The notes: generated from the letters alone by a model not told the origin. 64,000 nucleotides of DNA from PCRC01 sp040384665 (GCA_040384665.1 JAZKIY010000011.1:1-64000), one strand, 5' to 3'. Numbered from the stretch's first letter, positions 25,939-34,083 are shown. Numbers and translations: made by a program.

Positions 25939-26475
25939 ATGACAACAGAAACCATCATTCTCGGCGGCGGCTGCTTCTGGTGCACCGAGGCGGTCTTCGT
26001 CAAAGTGCGCGGCGTGACCGACGTGGAGTCGGGCTATGCCAACGGCCACACCCAGAACCCGACCTACGAACAGGTTTGCAGCGGCAGCACCGGCCACAAC
26101 GAGGTAGTGAAGCTGGAATACGACACCACCCAGATCACGCTGCGCGAGCTGCTGGAAATTTTCTACCTGGTGCACGACCCGACCACCCTGAACCGCCAGG
26201 GCAACGACGCCGGCACCCAGTACCGCAGCGGCATCTACACCACCACGCCCGAGCAACTGGCCGAGGCCGAGGCCTTTGTGCGCGAGCTGGACGCGAGCAA
26301 GGTCTACGGCCGGCCCATCGTCACCGAAGTGTGCGCTTTGCAAAGCTACACCGCCGCCGAGGCCTACCATCAGGATTATTTCGAGCGCAACCCTTACCAG
26401 GGCTACTGCGTGGCGGTGGCCGGCCCCAAGGTCGCCAAGTTCCGCAAGACCTTTGCCGACCGCGTGAAGGCCTGA
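25939..26475 (+). CDS. msrA: Peptide-methionine (S)-S-oxide reductase
   Basis: 178 aa. MsrA reduces methionine-S-sulfoxide in proteins with thioredoxin. The N-terminal GGGCFWC holds catalytic Cys12; the later YNGY-type substrate region and the C-terminal YHQDYFERNPYQGYC are family signatures. The ATG at 25939 follows AAGGAAAC. Overlapping small palindromes (AACCG/CGGTT, 25904-25918) precede it. The ABC ATPase gene starts 16 bp after its stop, so it may be the first gene of the zinc cluster transcript. Confidence 0.95.
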   Translation: MTTETIILGGGCFWCTEAVFVKVRGVTDVESGYANGHTQNPTYEQVCSGSTGHNEVVKLEYDTTQITLRELLEIFYLVHDPTTLNRQGNDAGTQYRSGIYTTTPEQLAEAEAFVRELDASKVYGRPIVTEVCALQSYTAAEAYHQDYFERNPYQGYCVAVAGPKVAKFRKTFADRVKA

Positions 26476-26491
26476 GCCTGGAGCCACCGGT

Positions 26492-27172
26492 TTGATCTCG
26501 ACCCGCGCGCTGGCCTACCGCTATGCCAATGGCCCGGCCCTGACTTTTCCCGACGTGGCCGTGCCCCAGGGCGGCACGCTGCTGCTGCGTGGCAACTCCG
26601 GCAGCGGCAAGTCCACCTGGCTGGCGCTGGTGGCCGGCCTGCGCAGCGCCACCAGCGGGGCCGTGGCGGTGGCCGGCCAGCCGCTGGCCGACTTGCCCCC
26701 GGCCGCGCGCGACGCCTGGCGCGCCCAGGCGCTGGGCCTGCTGCCGCAACAGCTGCACCTGAGCGAGGCCCTGACAGTACAAGACAACCTGGCGCTGGCC
26801 TACTACGCCGCAGGGCAGCCGGTGGACCAGCAAGCGATTGCCGACACCCTGGCCGCGCTCGACCTCTCTGCGCTGGCCCAGCGCAAGCCGCACGCGCTCT
26901 CGGGCGGGCAGGCGCAGCGGGTCGCGCTGGCCCGCGCGGTGCTGCGCCGCCCGCGTGTACTGCTGGCCGACGAACCCACCGCCAGCCTGGACGACACGGC
27001 AGCAGCCGCCAGCCTGGCGCTGCTGCGGATGAGCGCCCAGCGCTGCGGCGCCACACTGGTGGTGGCCACCCACGACGCGCGTGTGCTGCGGGCGTGGCCT
27101 GACGCGGCTGTTGTGACGCTTGAAACTGCCTCCACAGAGGAAATTTCAAGCCAAATCGGCAGGGAGCCCTAG
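26492..27172 (+). CDS. ABC transporter ATPase (LolD/FtsE-like) of a zinc-type cluster
   Basis: 226 aa with Walker A GNSGSGKST, signature LSGGQAQRVALARA and Walker B VLLADEPTASLDD. The start is TTG at 26492 behind a GGAG site. It pairs with the FtsX/MacB-like permease that begins at the stop codon (TAGTG, one-base overlap). The pair, with the DUF3299 and ZnuD-like genes downstream, matches the layout of Zur-controlled clusters such as zrg of Vibrio, where it probably works with a TonB receptor in zinc handling. The last residues (about 12) are encoded by a dispersed repeat. No Zur box was recognised. Confidence 0.85.
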   Translation: MISTRALAYRYANGPALTFPDVAVPQGGTLLLRGNSGSGKSTWLALVAGLRSATSGAVAVAGQPLADLPPAARDAWRAQALGLLPQQLHLSEALTVQDNLALAYYAAGQPVDQQAIADTLAALDLSALAQRKPHALSGGQAQRVALARAVLRRPRVLLADEPTASLDDTAAAASLALLRMSAQRCGATLVVATHDARVLRAWPDAAVVTLETASTEEISSQIGREP

Positions 27173-27208
27173 TGAAAACTGGCGGTCCAGCTATGAATAC
27201 CGTAGCAC
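27143..27208 (+). repeat. Dispersed ~65-bp repeat, copy C, spanning the ATPase-permease junction
   Basis: Contains TTTCAAGCCAAATCGGCA, AGCCCTAGTGAAAACTGGCG and CAGCTATGAATAC. It provides the end of the ATPase gene, its TAG stop, the overlapping GTG start and the first codons of the permease. Confidence 0.85.
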
Positions 27209-28407
27209 TGTCATGGAAGTACCTGGCTTCCCGGCCGCTGGCGGCTGGCCTCAATGTGCTGCTGCTGGCGCTGGCGCTGGCGTCCATCACCGTGGTGCTG
27301 CTGACCCGCGCGCAGGTAGACCGCGCTTTTGAGCGCGACCTCGCCGGCATCGACGTGGTGGTGGGCGCCAAGGGCAGCCCGCTGCAGCTGATCCTGGCCG
27401 GGGTGTTCCACATCGACGTGCCGCCCGGCAACATCGCATTGGCCGACGTGAAGGCGCTGCAAGCCCACCCGCAGGTGGCCGAACTCATCCCCCTCAGCCT
27501 GGGCGACAGCTGGCGTGGCCACCGCATTGTGGGCACCACACCGGCCTATGTGTTGCACTACGGCGCCACCTTGGCGCAGGGCGGGCTGTGGGCTGCGCCG
27601 CTGCAGGCGGTGCTCGGCGCAAACGTGGCGCAAGCCAAAAACGGCGCACCGACTTTGAAGGTGGGCGACCAGTTCGTCGGCTCGCACGGCCTGGGCGGTG
27701 GTGGCCACCTGCACGGCAACCAGCCCTACACGGTGAGTGGTGTGTTGGCGCCCTGCGGCTGCGTGTTGGACAGGTTGGTGCTGACCAGCCTGGAGTCCGT
27801 CTGGGCGGTGCACGAAGGTGACATGGCCCAAGACGACGAAGACCGCGCCGCGTTGGCCGCCGAGCGCGAGGTCACGCTGGCGCTGATCCGCTACAAAAGC
27901 CCGCTGGCGGCGGTGAGCTTCCCGCGTTTTGTGAACACCACCACGCCGATGCAGGCCGCCGCCCCGGCGGTGGAAGTCACCCGTTTGCTGCGGCTGGTGG
28001 GTGTGGGCAGTGATTTGCTGCGCGGCTTTGGCGCCGTGCTGCTGGCGGTGGCCTCGCTGAGCGTGTTCATTGCGCTGTGGCACGCGGTGCGCGAGCGCCG
28101 GGCCGACCTCGCCATGCTGCGCATGCTGGGCGCGCCACCCCGGCGCGTGGCCGCGCTGCTGTTGGCCGAGGCGTGGTGGCTGGCGCTGCTGGCCACCGTG
28201 CTGGGGCTGCTGCTGGGCCATGGCTTGACAAGCCTGCTAGGCTGGTTGATGCCAAGCGATCAAGCCATGGGCCTCGGTGGCGCGCTGCTGCTGGCCGACG
28301 AGCTGTGGGTGCCGGTGTGGGCCTTTGGCGTGGCCACGCTGGCGGCGCTGCTGCCCGCCTGGCAGGCCTACCGGGTGGACGTGGCCGAGCTGCTGAACCC
28401 GGTTTGA
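27172..28407 (+). CDS. FtsX/MacB-like ABC permease
   Basis: 411 aa with one N-terminal helix, a long extracytoplasmic domain (about residues 45-260) and three C-terminal helices, the MacB/LolE/FtsX plan. The extracytoplasmic part contains GLGGGGHLHGNQ, a His-containing loop. Two starts are possible: GTG at 27172, overlapping the ATPase stop, or ATG at 27193; both begin inside the dispersed repeat. The second starts closer to the helix (SWKYLASRPL). With its ATPase it probably moves a periplasmic or lipoprotein substrate in the zinc-response cluster. Confidence 0.85.
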   Translation: MKTGGPAMNTVALSWKYLASRPLAAGLNVLLLALALASITVVLLTRAQVDRAFERDLAGIDVVVGAKGSPLQLILAGVFHIDVPPGNIALADVKALQAHPQVAELIPLSLGDSWRGHRIVGTTPAYVLHYGATLAQGGLWAAPLQAVLGANVAQAKNGAPTLKVGDQFVGSHGLGGGGHLHGNQPYTVSGVLAPCGCVLDRLVLTSLESVWAVHEGDMAQDDEDRAALAAEREVTLALIRYKSPLAAVSFPRFVNTTTPMQAAAPAVEVTRLLRLVGVGSDLLRGFGAVLLAVASLSVFIALWHAVRERRADLAMLRMLGAPPRRVAALLLAEAWWLALLATVLGLLLGHGLTSLLGWLMPSDQAMGLGGALLLADELWVPVWAFGVATLAALLPAWQAYRVDVAELLNPV

Positions 28408-28453
28408 GCCCCTCCAGCCCTGTTTTTGACCCGTTTTTGACTTTCCAGAGAGA

Positions 28454-28520
28454 TTTTTATGCCAAATCACCGCTCAGCCTTAGTGAAACCTGCTTTGTTT
28501 GCTATTCTTTTGGGAGTAAC
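28454..28520 (+). repeat. Dispersed ~65-bp repeat, copy D, forming a signal peptide
   Basis: Contains GCCAAATC, CAGCCTTAGTGAAACCTG, GCTATTCT and GGGAGTAA. The ATG at 28459 lies inside the repeat and codons 1-21 of the secreted small protein are the repeat, read in the same ALVKP frame as copy B. Confidence 0.85.
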
Positions 28521-28713
28521 TTCCGCCTGGGCTGCGCTGGACGCCGACACGCAGAAAGACATCGAGCGCCACCGTGCCATGGCCGCCGCGCACGAAGCCG
28601 CCGCCCAGTGCCTGGCCGCTGGCAAGAAGCACGACGACTGCGGCAAACAGCTGCAAGCCGCCTGCAAGGGCTTGGGAATTGGCAAATACTGCGGCATGCG
28701 CCACGAACACTGA
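28459..28713 (+). CDS. Small secreted Cys/His-containing protein with repeat-derived signal peptide
   Basis: 84 aa. Residues 1-25 are a signal peptide (basic start, hydrophobic FAILLGVTS core, cleavage after AWA), and most of it is encoded by the dispersed repeat. The mature part is helical and carries Cys at four positions in the C-terminal half plus a terminal MRHEH, suitable for metal binding. I do not recognise a family; its position between an FtsX-like permease and a DUF3299 protein parallels the small zrgD-type gene of zinc clusters. A weak AGAGAG ribosome site precedes the ATG. Confidence 0.65.
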   Translation: MPNHRSALVKPALFAILLGVTSAWAALDADTQKDIERHRAMAAAHEAAAQCLAAGKKHDDCGKQLQAACKGLGIGKYCGMRHEH

Positions 28714-28730
28714 ACCCCACGGAGACCCCC

Positions 28731-29315
28731 ATGACATGCTTGTCTTCTCGCCGTTGGTCCCTGCTGCTGGCAATGGTGTTGGCCGGCCCGGTGCTGGCCC
28801 AACTGACGTCGCCGTTGCCTCCGGGTACGGTGAAAAATGCCAAACCCGCCGCCAGCGGTAGCGTGGTCAACCCGCCGTTGGGCAGCATCGACGGCGTGGC
28901 CGGCACCGGCCCCGGTGTGCACAGCCCCAACAGCCCGTTCGCGCCGCTGCCCGAGCGGGCCGACGTGGTGCCCTGGTCCACCCTGACCACGGTGAAAACC
29001 AGGGTCGTGAAGAACCGCATCCTGCCGGAGTTCACCGCGCCGGTGCTGGCGCTCAACCGCAAGACCCAGCGGGTGCAGGGCTTCATGATGCCGCTGGAGC
29101 CGGGCGAGAAGCAGCGCCACTTTTTGCTGACCTCGGTGCCCATGAGCTGCTCGTTCTGCCTGCCTGGCGGGCCGGAGAGCATGGTGGAAGTGCGCACCAA
29201 AACGCCGATCCGTTACTCGCTGGAGCCGGTGGTGGTGGAGGGCGAATTCGCCGTGCTGGCGGACGACCCGCAAGGCCTGTACTACCGCATCACCGACGCG
29301 GTGAACGCGCGCTGA
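28731..29315 (+). CDS. DUF3299 periplasmic protein (ZrgE-like)
   Basis: 194 aa with a signal peptide (residues 1-23, cleavage after VLA) and a DUF3299 domain: GFMMPLEPGEKQRHFLLTS, then SCSFCLPGGPESMVEV with a CSFC motif, then a C-terminal strand region. DUF3299 proteins are regularly found beside zinc-regulated ABC permeases; biochemical function is not known. The Cys pair suggests metal or disulfide chemistry. Ribosome site GGAG lies 8 nt before the ATG. Confidence 0.85.
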   Translation: MTCLSSRRWSLLLAMVLAGPVLAQLTSPLPPGTVKNAKPAASGSVVNPPLGSIDGVAGTGPGVHSPNSPFAPLPERADVVPWSTLTTVKTRVVKNRILPEFTAPVLALNRKTQRVQGFMMPLEPGEKQRHFLLTSVPMSCSFCLPGGPESMVEVRTKTPIRYSLEPVVVEGEFAVLADDPQGLYYRITDAVNAR

Positions 29316-29333
29316 CCCTTTAACATCGCTGCC

Positions 29334-29741
29334 ATGCACACCCGCACCATGCCCGCCGCTTTGCGCCTGCCCACGCTCGCGCTGTGGCTCGCCTGGGCGC
29401 TGAGCCTGGTGCTGTGGCAGGGCTATGCGCAGGTGCACGGCGTGGTGCACGCACCCGGTGTGCACACGCTGGCGGCTGCGCACGACCATGGTCATGTGGA
29501 TGACCATGGACATGACCATGGCGGGCTGGCCGAGCTGCTGGCCACCTTGATGGGCAGCCACAACCCCGGCGCCGACTGCCGTTTGCTCGACGCTGCCGGC
29601 CACTGCGACGCCTTGCCCACGCTCCCGGCGCTGGCGCTGCCCGTGGTGCTGAGCAGCTGGGCGCTGCACCGTTTCACCGGTGAAGCCACCGCCCGCTGGG
29701 CCGCGCTGTTCGACGCGCGCGGCCCGCCCAACTTCCGCTGA
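29334..29741 (+). CDS. His-rich small envelope protein
   Basis: 135 aa. An N-terminal hydrophobic helix (residues 14-32) is followed by a His/Asp-rich stretch (AHDHGHVDDHGHDHGG, about 49-64) likely to bind zinc or another divalent metal, then a Cys pair (CRLL...GHC) and a second hydrophobic segment. No family is recognised with certainty; similar DUF2946-like proteins accompany metal genes at 54681 and 62157. It stands between DUF3299 and the TonB receptor, consistent with metal buffering in the periplasm. Confidence 0.7.
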   Translation: MHTRTMPAALRLPTLALWLAWALSLVLWQGYAQVHGVVHAPGVHTLAAAHDHGHVDDHGHDHGGLAELLATLMGSHNPGADCRLLDAAGHCDALPTLPALALPVVLSSWALHRFTGEATARWAALFDARGPPNFR

Positions 29742-29818
29742 ATCCCCTGTAGTCCACCGTGTGCGCTGGCCGCTGTGCCAGCGCGTGCGGTGGTGTCTTT
29801 GATTCATCGGAATTGTTC

Positions 29819-31861
29819 ATGAACCCCTTTTTCTCCCGCAGCGCCATTGGCGTTGCCGTGTTCTCGGCCGCCTGCGGCCCCGCGCTGGCCCAAAGTGGCG
29901 CGGCGCTGTCTGAAGTCACTGTCACCGGCAACCCGCTCGGCAGCACCGAGCTGACCGCCCCGGCCACCCAGCTCAGTGGCGACGCCTTGTTGCTGCGCCA
30001 GAAAACCACCATCGGCGAAACGCTGGACGGCCTGCCCGGCGTGTCCAGCACCTACTTTGGCCCCAACGCCAGCCGGCCCATCGTCCGTGGGCTGGACGGC
30101 GACCGCATCCGCATCCTGCAAAACAGCGGCGCCAGCATCGACGCCTCTGGCCTGAGCTTTGACCACGCGGTGCCGGTGGACCCGCTGGTGGTGGAGCGCA
30201 TCGAGGTGCTGCGTGGCCCCGGCGCGCTGCAGTACGGCGGCAGCGCGGTCGGCGGGGTGGTCAATGTGATCGACCACCGCATCCACGGCGAGCCGCTGTT
30301 TGGCGCCGAAGGCGGCGTCACCGGACGGGCGCAGCTGCGCTACGGCGGGGCCGAGCGCGAACGCGGTGGCAGTGCGCTGCTGGAAACCGGCACCGACAAG
30401 TTCAACCTGCACGTGGACGCCTTCAAGCGCGCCACCGACGACACCCGCGCCCCGGTGGACCTGGCCTGCAGCCGCCCGGGCTCGCCGTCGCTGGCGCGCC
30501 GCATCTGCAACTCCGCCGCCGACAGCGACGGCCTTGCGGTGGGCGGCACGCTGCTGTTCGACAAGGGTTACCTGGGCCTCTCCACCAACAGCTTCAACAG
30601 CGTCTATGGCACCGTGGCCGAAGACGAGGTGACGATCAACCTGAAGAGCCGTCGCACCGCGCTGCAGGGCGAGCTGCGGGGCCTGAGCGGGCCGTTCCAG
30701 TCGGTCAAGCTGCAGGGCAGCCACACCGACTACCGGCACGGCGAGTTTGAAGGCGCCGAGCTGGGCACGCTGTTCACCAACCGCGGCAACGACCTGCGCC
30801 TGGAGGCGCGGCAAACCCAGTGGGGCGCGCTCGACGGTGTGCTGGGCCTGCAGATTGACAACAACCGTTTTGCGGCCGACGGCGAAGAGGCCTTCGCGCC
30901 GTTCTCGCGCACCCGGCAGCGCGCGCTGTTTGCGCACGAGGAACTGGCCACCGGCTGGGGCAAGCTCAGCTTTGGCGCACGGGCCGAGTCGGTCCGCGTG
31001 GCGTCGCTCGGCAACCCGGCGCTGGACCGCTTTGAGGTTGGCGGCCGGGAGTTCAACCCGCGCAGTTTTGCGCTGGGCGCGCTGGTCAAGCTGTCGCCCG
31101 GGTGGGACTTCACCGCCAACCTGGCGTCCACCGAGCGGGCCCCGAAAGACCACGAGCTGTTTGCCAACGGCCCGCACATCGCCACCGCCGCCTACGAGGT
31201 GGGCAACAGCGCCCTGGGCAAGGAAAAGTCCACCAACCTGGACATCGGCCTGGCGTGGAAGTCGGGCGCCAACCGCTTCGCCGTGAACGCGTTTGCCAAC
31301 CGCTTCAAGAACTTCATCAGCCTGGAGTCCACCGGCAACACCCGTGGCGCGGACGGCGAATCGAACCCGGCCAACCCGGCCGACGCCTTGCCCGAGTTCG
31401 CCTACCAGGGCGTGCCCGCGCGTTTTCGCGGACTGGAGGCCAGCGGCAGCGTTCGGCTGCTGCAAAGCGCCGCCACGGTGGACCTGGAACTCAGCGGCGA
31501 CCTGGTGCGCGCCACCAACGCCAACACCGGCCAGCCCTTGCCGCGCATCGCCCCGGTGCGGCTCGGCACGGCGCTGGTGGTGGCCAGTGGCCCCTGGGGC
31601 GGCCGCCTGGGTGTGACCCGGGCAGAAGGCCAAAACCGGGTGCCCAGCGGTGAACAGCCCACCGGCGGCTACACCCTGCTCAATGCCGCTGTGACCTACA
31701 CAACCAAGGTGGGACCGAGCCACCTGCTGTGGTTTGCCCGGCTCGACAACCTGACCAACGAGCTGGCCTACAGCGCCAGCTCCATCCTGACGCAGACCGC
31801 GCCGGGCAAGTCGCCGCTGCCCGGAAGGGGCCTGAAAGTGGGTCTGCAGGCGTCATTCTGA
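29819..31861 (+). CDS. znuD: TonB-dependent zinc receptor (ZnuD-like)
   Basis: 680 aa: a signal peptide (about 1-25), the plug domain (TTIGETLDGLPGVSSTYFGPNASRPIVRG region) and a 22-strand barrel ending in phenylalanine (VGLQASF). The plug motif and short overall length match ZnuD, the zinc (and haem) receptor of beta- and gammaproteobacteria. It closes a cluster with ABC, DUF3299 and His-rich genes, supporting a zinc role. The start at 29819 gives the signal peptide; an in-frame extension to 29759 overlaps the intergenic leader. Upstream ribosome site is weak. Confidence 0.88.
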   Translation: MNPFFSRSAIGVAVFSAACGPALAQSGAALSEVTVTGNPLGSTELTAPATQLSGDALLLRQKTTIGETLDGLPGVSSTYFGPNASRPIVRGLDGDRIRILQNSGASIDASGLSFDHAVPVDPLVVERIEVLRGPGALQYGGSAVGGVVNVIDHRIHGEPLFGAEGGVTGRAQLRYGGAERERGGSALLETGTDKFNLHVDAFKRATDDTRAPVDLACSRPGSPSLARRICNSAADSDGLAVGGTLLFDKGYLGLSTNSFNSVYGTVAEDEVTINLKSRRTALQGELRGLSGPFQSVKLQGSHTDYRHGEFEGAELGTLFTNRGNDLRLEARQTQWGALDGVLGLQIDNNRFAADGEEAFAPFSRTRQRALFAHEELATGWGKLSFGARAESVRVASLGNPALDRFEVGGREFNPRSFALGALVKLSPGWDFTANLASTERAPKDHELFANGPHIATAAYEVGNSALGKEKSTNLDIGLAWKSGANRFAVNAFANRFKNFISLESTGNTRGADGESNPANPADALPEFAYQGVPARFRGLEASGSVRLLQSAATVDLELSGDLVRATNANTGQPLPRIAPVRLGTALVVASGPWGGRLGVTRAEGQNRVPSGEQPTGGYTLLNAAVTYTTKVGPSHLLWFARLDNLTNELAYSASSILTQTAPGKSPLPGRGLKVGLQASF

Positions 31862-31874
31862 AAATTTAGGTAAC

Positions 31875-31895
31875 GCGGCAGTAAGAATCTGCCGC
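31875..31895 (+). other. Hairpin after znuD
   Basis: A perfect 7-bp stem GCGGCAG / CTGCCGC with loop TAAGAAT lies 14 bp after the znuD stop. There is no T-run behind it, so it is more likely an mRNA-stabilising end or part of the bufA upstream region than a full terminator. Confidence 0.45.
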
Positions 31896-31934
31896 CCCGA
31901 CAGACATAGCTCTGGGTTGGGTCTTCAGTTGTTA

Positions 31935-31954
31935 CAGTTATGAACAAGTAACTG
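31935..31954. promoter_or_regulatory. Perfect inverted repeat upstream of the bufferin operon
   Basis: CAGTTATGAACAAGTAACTG has two exact 6-bp arms (CAGTTA / TAACTG) around an 8-bp centre, about 105 bp before the bufA ATG. It is the most symmetrical element in the 198-bp intergenic region and a candidate operator for a metal or stress regulator. No clear sigma-70 or ECF promoter could be fixed. Confidence 0.45.
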
Positions 31955-32059
31955 AATCTGCTAAGAAAACGCCTGCGTAAACTGGTTCAGCGGTCAGGCA
32001 GATGCTTGAATTTGTCCATGCTGCTGTTTCAACATTCACACACCGAAGGAGTACTACAC

Positions 32060-32314
32060 ATGAGCTCGAAAATCGTTAAAGGCCTCGCCATCGCTTCCGC
32101 CGCTGCCGGCCTGTTCGCCATGTCCGCTGGCGTGACCACCGTTGCCGCACAAGACGCCAAAGTCGCCTGCACCGGCGTGAACGCCTGCAAGGGCACCAGC
32201 GAGTGCAAGACCGCCAAAAGCGCTTGCAAAGGCCAAAACGCTTGCAAGGGCACCGGCGTCTCCTCGATGACCAAGGCCGATTGCGACAAAGCACAAGCCG
32301 CTGCCAAGAAGTAA
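32060..32314 (+). CDS. Bufferin-type precursor peptide (DUF2282-like, BufA)
   Basis: 84 aa. A signal peptide ends near the VAAQDA at 28-33; the mature part carries six cysteines (37, 43, 49, 56, 62, 75), three of them in ACKG motifs (NACKGTSEC and SACKGQNACKG). This is the plan of bufferins, periplasmic ribosomal peptides whose cysteines are turned into heterocycles by an MNIO enzyme and then bind copper. The two matching enzymes follow directly. A strong AAGGAG ribosome site precedes the ATG by 8 nt, in line with high expression. Which cysteines are modified cannot be read from sequence. Confidence 0.88.
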   Translation: MSSKIVKGLAIASAAAGLFAMSAGVTTVAAQDAKVACTGVNACKGTSECKTAKSACKGQNACKGTGVSSMTKADCDKAQAAAKK

Positions 32315-32333
32315 TCCACTTTCTGGCACTGAG

Positions 32334-32366
32334 CTGCCCCTTCAGGCGACTGCAGGGGCAGTTTTT
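32334..32366 (+). terminator. Terminator or attenuator between bufA and bufB
   Basis: A stem with arms CTGCCCCT and AGGGGCAG (32334-32361) is followed by TTTTT. It lies 20 bp after bufA and 21 bp before the bufB ATG. As no separate promoter is apparent before bufB, it probably works as a partial terminator so that precursor mRNA exceeds enzyme mRNA. Confidence 0.82.
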
Positions 32367-32386
32367 ACTTTGCCAGCCGGTTTTCA

Positions 32387-33247
32387 ATGACGTCTTCTCC
32401 CACAACCAATGCCAGCACGTGGCCTGAACTGGGCTACGGCCTGGGCCTGCGCACCACGCACTACGAAGAGATCTTTGCGGGCAACCCGCAGGTCGACTGG
32501 TTTGAGGCGGTCTCTGAAAACTACCTGGTGCCGGGCGGCAAACCGCTGAAGATGCTGGAACGTGTCCGCGAGCGTTACCCGGTGGTGCTGCACGGTGTCT
32601 CCATGTCGATTGGCAGCACCGACCCGATCGACACCACCTACCTGAAGCAGCTCAAGGCATTGGCCAAGCGCATCGAACCCGCCTGGGTCTCTGACCACCT
32701 CTGCTGGACCGGGATTGAGAAACAGAACCTGCACGACCTGATGCCGCTGCCCTACACCACCGAGGCGGTGCGCCACGTGGCCAACCGGGTGGCGCAGGTG
32801 CAAGACTATCTGGGCCGGCAAATCCTGTTGGAGAACGTGTCCAGCTACCTGACCTACAGCAGCTCGGAGATGGACGAGTGGCAGTTCATTGCCGCCATTG
32901 CCGAAGAGGCCGACTGCCAGATACTGCTCGACATCAACAACATCTACGTCAGCGCCTTCAACCACGGCTTTGACGCGCACACCTACCTGGAGCGCATTCC
33001 CGCCAAGCGGGTGCAGCAGTTCCACCTGGCCGGGCACGACAACTGCGGCGACTACATCGTTGACACCCACGACGCCCCGGTGATCGATGCGGTGTGGGAC
33101 CTGTACGCCGCCGCCGTGCGCCGCTTCGGCCCGGTGGCCACGATGATCGAGCGCGACGACAAGATTCCCCCATTGGCCGAACTGGTGGCCGAGCTGGACC
33201 ACGCCCGCGCCATTGGCGAAGCCGCGCTGCTGCGCCGGGCGGCCTGA
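32387..33247 (+). CDS. MNIO (DUF692) peptide-modifying oxidase, BufB
   Basis: 286 aa, a TIM-barrel multinuclear non-haem iron oxidase that converts cysteines of the precursor to heterocyclic residues in bufferins and related RiPPs. Candidate iron ligands seen in order are H69 (VVLHGV), H104 (SDHLCW), E149 (LLENVSSY), D182 and N184 (LDINNIY), H213 and H217 (HLAGHD), D226 and H228 (VDTHDA) and E255 (MIERDD), the family pattern. Its stop overlaps the next gene's ATG (TGATG). Cytoplasmic; acts before export of the precursor. Confidence 0.93.
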   Translation: MTSSPTTNASTWPELGYGLGLRTTHYEEIFAGNPQVDWFEAVSENYLVPGGKPLKMLERVRERYPVVLHGVSMSIGSTDPIDTTYLKQLKALAKRIEPAWVSDHLCWTGIEKQNLHDLMPLPYTTEAVRHVANRVAQVQDYLGRQILLENVSSYLTYSSSEMDEWQFIAAIAEEADCQILLDINNIYVSAFNHGFDAHTYLERIPAKRVQQFHLAGHDNCGDYIVDTHDAPVIDAVWDLYAAAVRRFGPVATMIERDDKIPPLAELVAELDHARAIGEAALLRRAA

Positions 33248-34074
33248 TGGCCGGCCACACCACCAGCACGCTGCGCAAGCTGCAGCGCGACGTCCAGCAC
33301 CATGTGCTGGTCACCAACGGGCACAGCCTGCAGCAGGTCACCCGCCATGTGGTTGGCACCGCCCGGGTCAGCGCCGACCAGCGTTTGTCGATCTATGCCG
33401 AAGGCTACCGGCTGCGCCTGATTGAGGCGCTGGGCAGCGAATTCGACACCCTGAAAGCCGTGGCCGGCGACGCGGTGTTTGACCGGCTCTGCCGCAGCTT
33501 CATCGCCGCCCACCCGTCGCGCACGCCCAACCTGCGCTGGTACGGTGGCCAGCTGGCCGACCACCTCGCCACCACGCCACCGTTCAGCCGCCGCCCGGTC
33601 TTTGCGGAGATCGCGCGGTTTGAGTGGGCCATTGGCCTGTGTTTTGACGCGGCCGACGACGCGGTGCTGGGCTTTGAAGCCCTGGCCGCTGTGCCGCCCG
33701 CACACTGGCCTGGCCTGCGCTTCACGCTGCACGCCTCGGTGCAGCGGCTGGAACTGGCCTGGAACGCCCCCGACCTGTTCCAGGCGCGGGACAGCACGCC
33801 CGCTTTGAAACCCAAACGCGCCCGCCGGGCCGCGCCCTGGTGCATCTGGCGCCGCGACCTGACACCCCGTTTCCGCCGCCTCCCCGACGACGAAGCCTGG
33901 GCGCTGGACGCGGTGGCGCGGGGCGTGCCGTTTGCCGGCATCTGCGAAGGCCTGGCCCGCTGGGTCGGCGACGACACCGCCGCGCTGCGCGCCGCCACCC
34001 TGCTCCGGACCTGGGTCAACGAGCAGATGGTCAGTGCGGTGCAGGTGGACGAAACCGACGACAGCGATTCCTGA
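33247..34074 (+). CDS. DUF2063 RiPP partner protein, BufC
   Basis: 275 aa. The N-terminal DUF2063 region (LRKLQRDVQHHVLVTNG and SIYAEGYRLRLIEALGSEFDTL) is the conserved core of BufC-type proteins, thought to bind the precursor leader and hold it for the MNIO enzyme. The C-terminal half carries a helical extension with low conservation and an acidic end (DETDDSDS). It starts within the bufB stop codon, so production of the two is coupled. DUF2063 proteins were once annotated as putative DNA-binding; here the RiPP role is better supported by context. Confidence 0.88.
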   Translation: MAGHTTSTLRKLQRDVQHHVLVTNGHSLQQVTRHVVGTARVSADQRLSIYAEGYRLRLIEALGSEFDTLKAVAGDAVFDRLCRSFIAAHPSRTPNLRWYGGQLADHLATTPPFSRRPVFAEIARFEWAIGLCFDAADDAVLGFEALAAVPPAHWPGLRFTLHASVQRLELAWNAPDLFQARDSTPALKPKRARRAAPWCIWRRDLTPRFRRLPDDEAWALDAVARGVPFAGICEGLARWVGDDTAALRAATLLRTWVNEQMVSAVQVDETDDSDS

Positions 34075-34083
34075 AAGCCCCCC

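Noticed and set aside
31862..32059. ECF-sigma promoter before bufA
   Set aside because: GTAAC and CGTAA elements occur but with a 23-bp gap, too long for ECF promoters.
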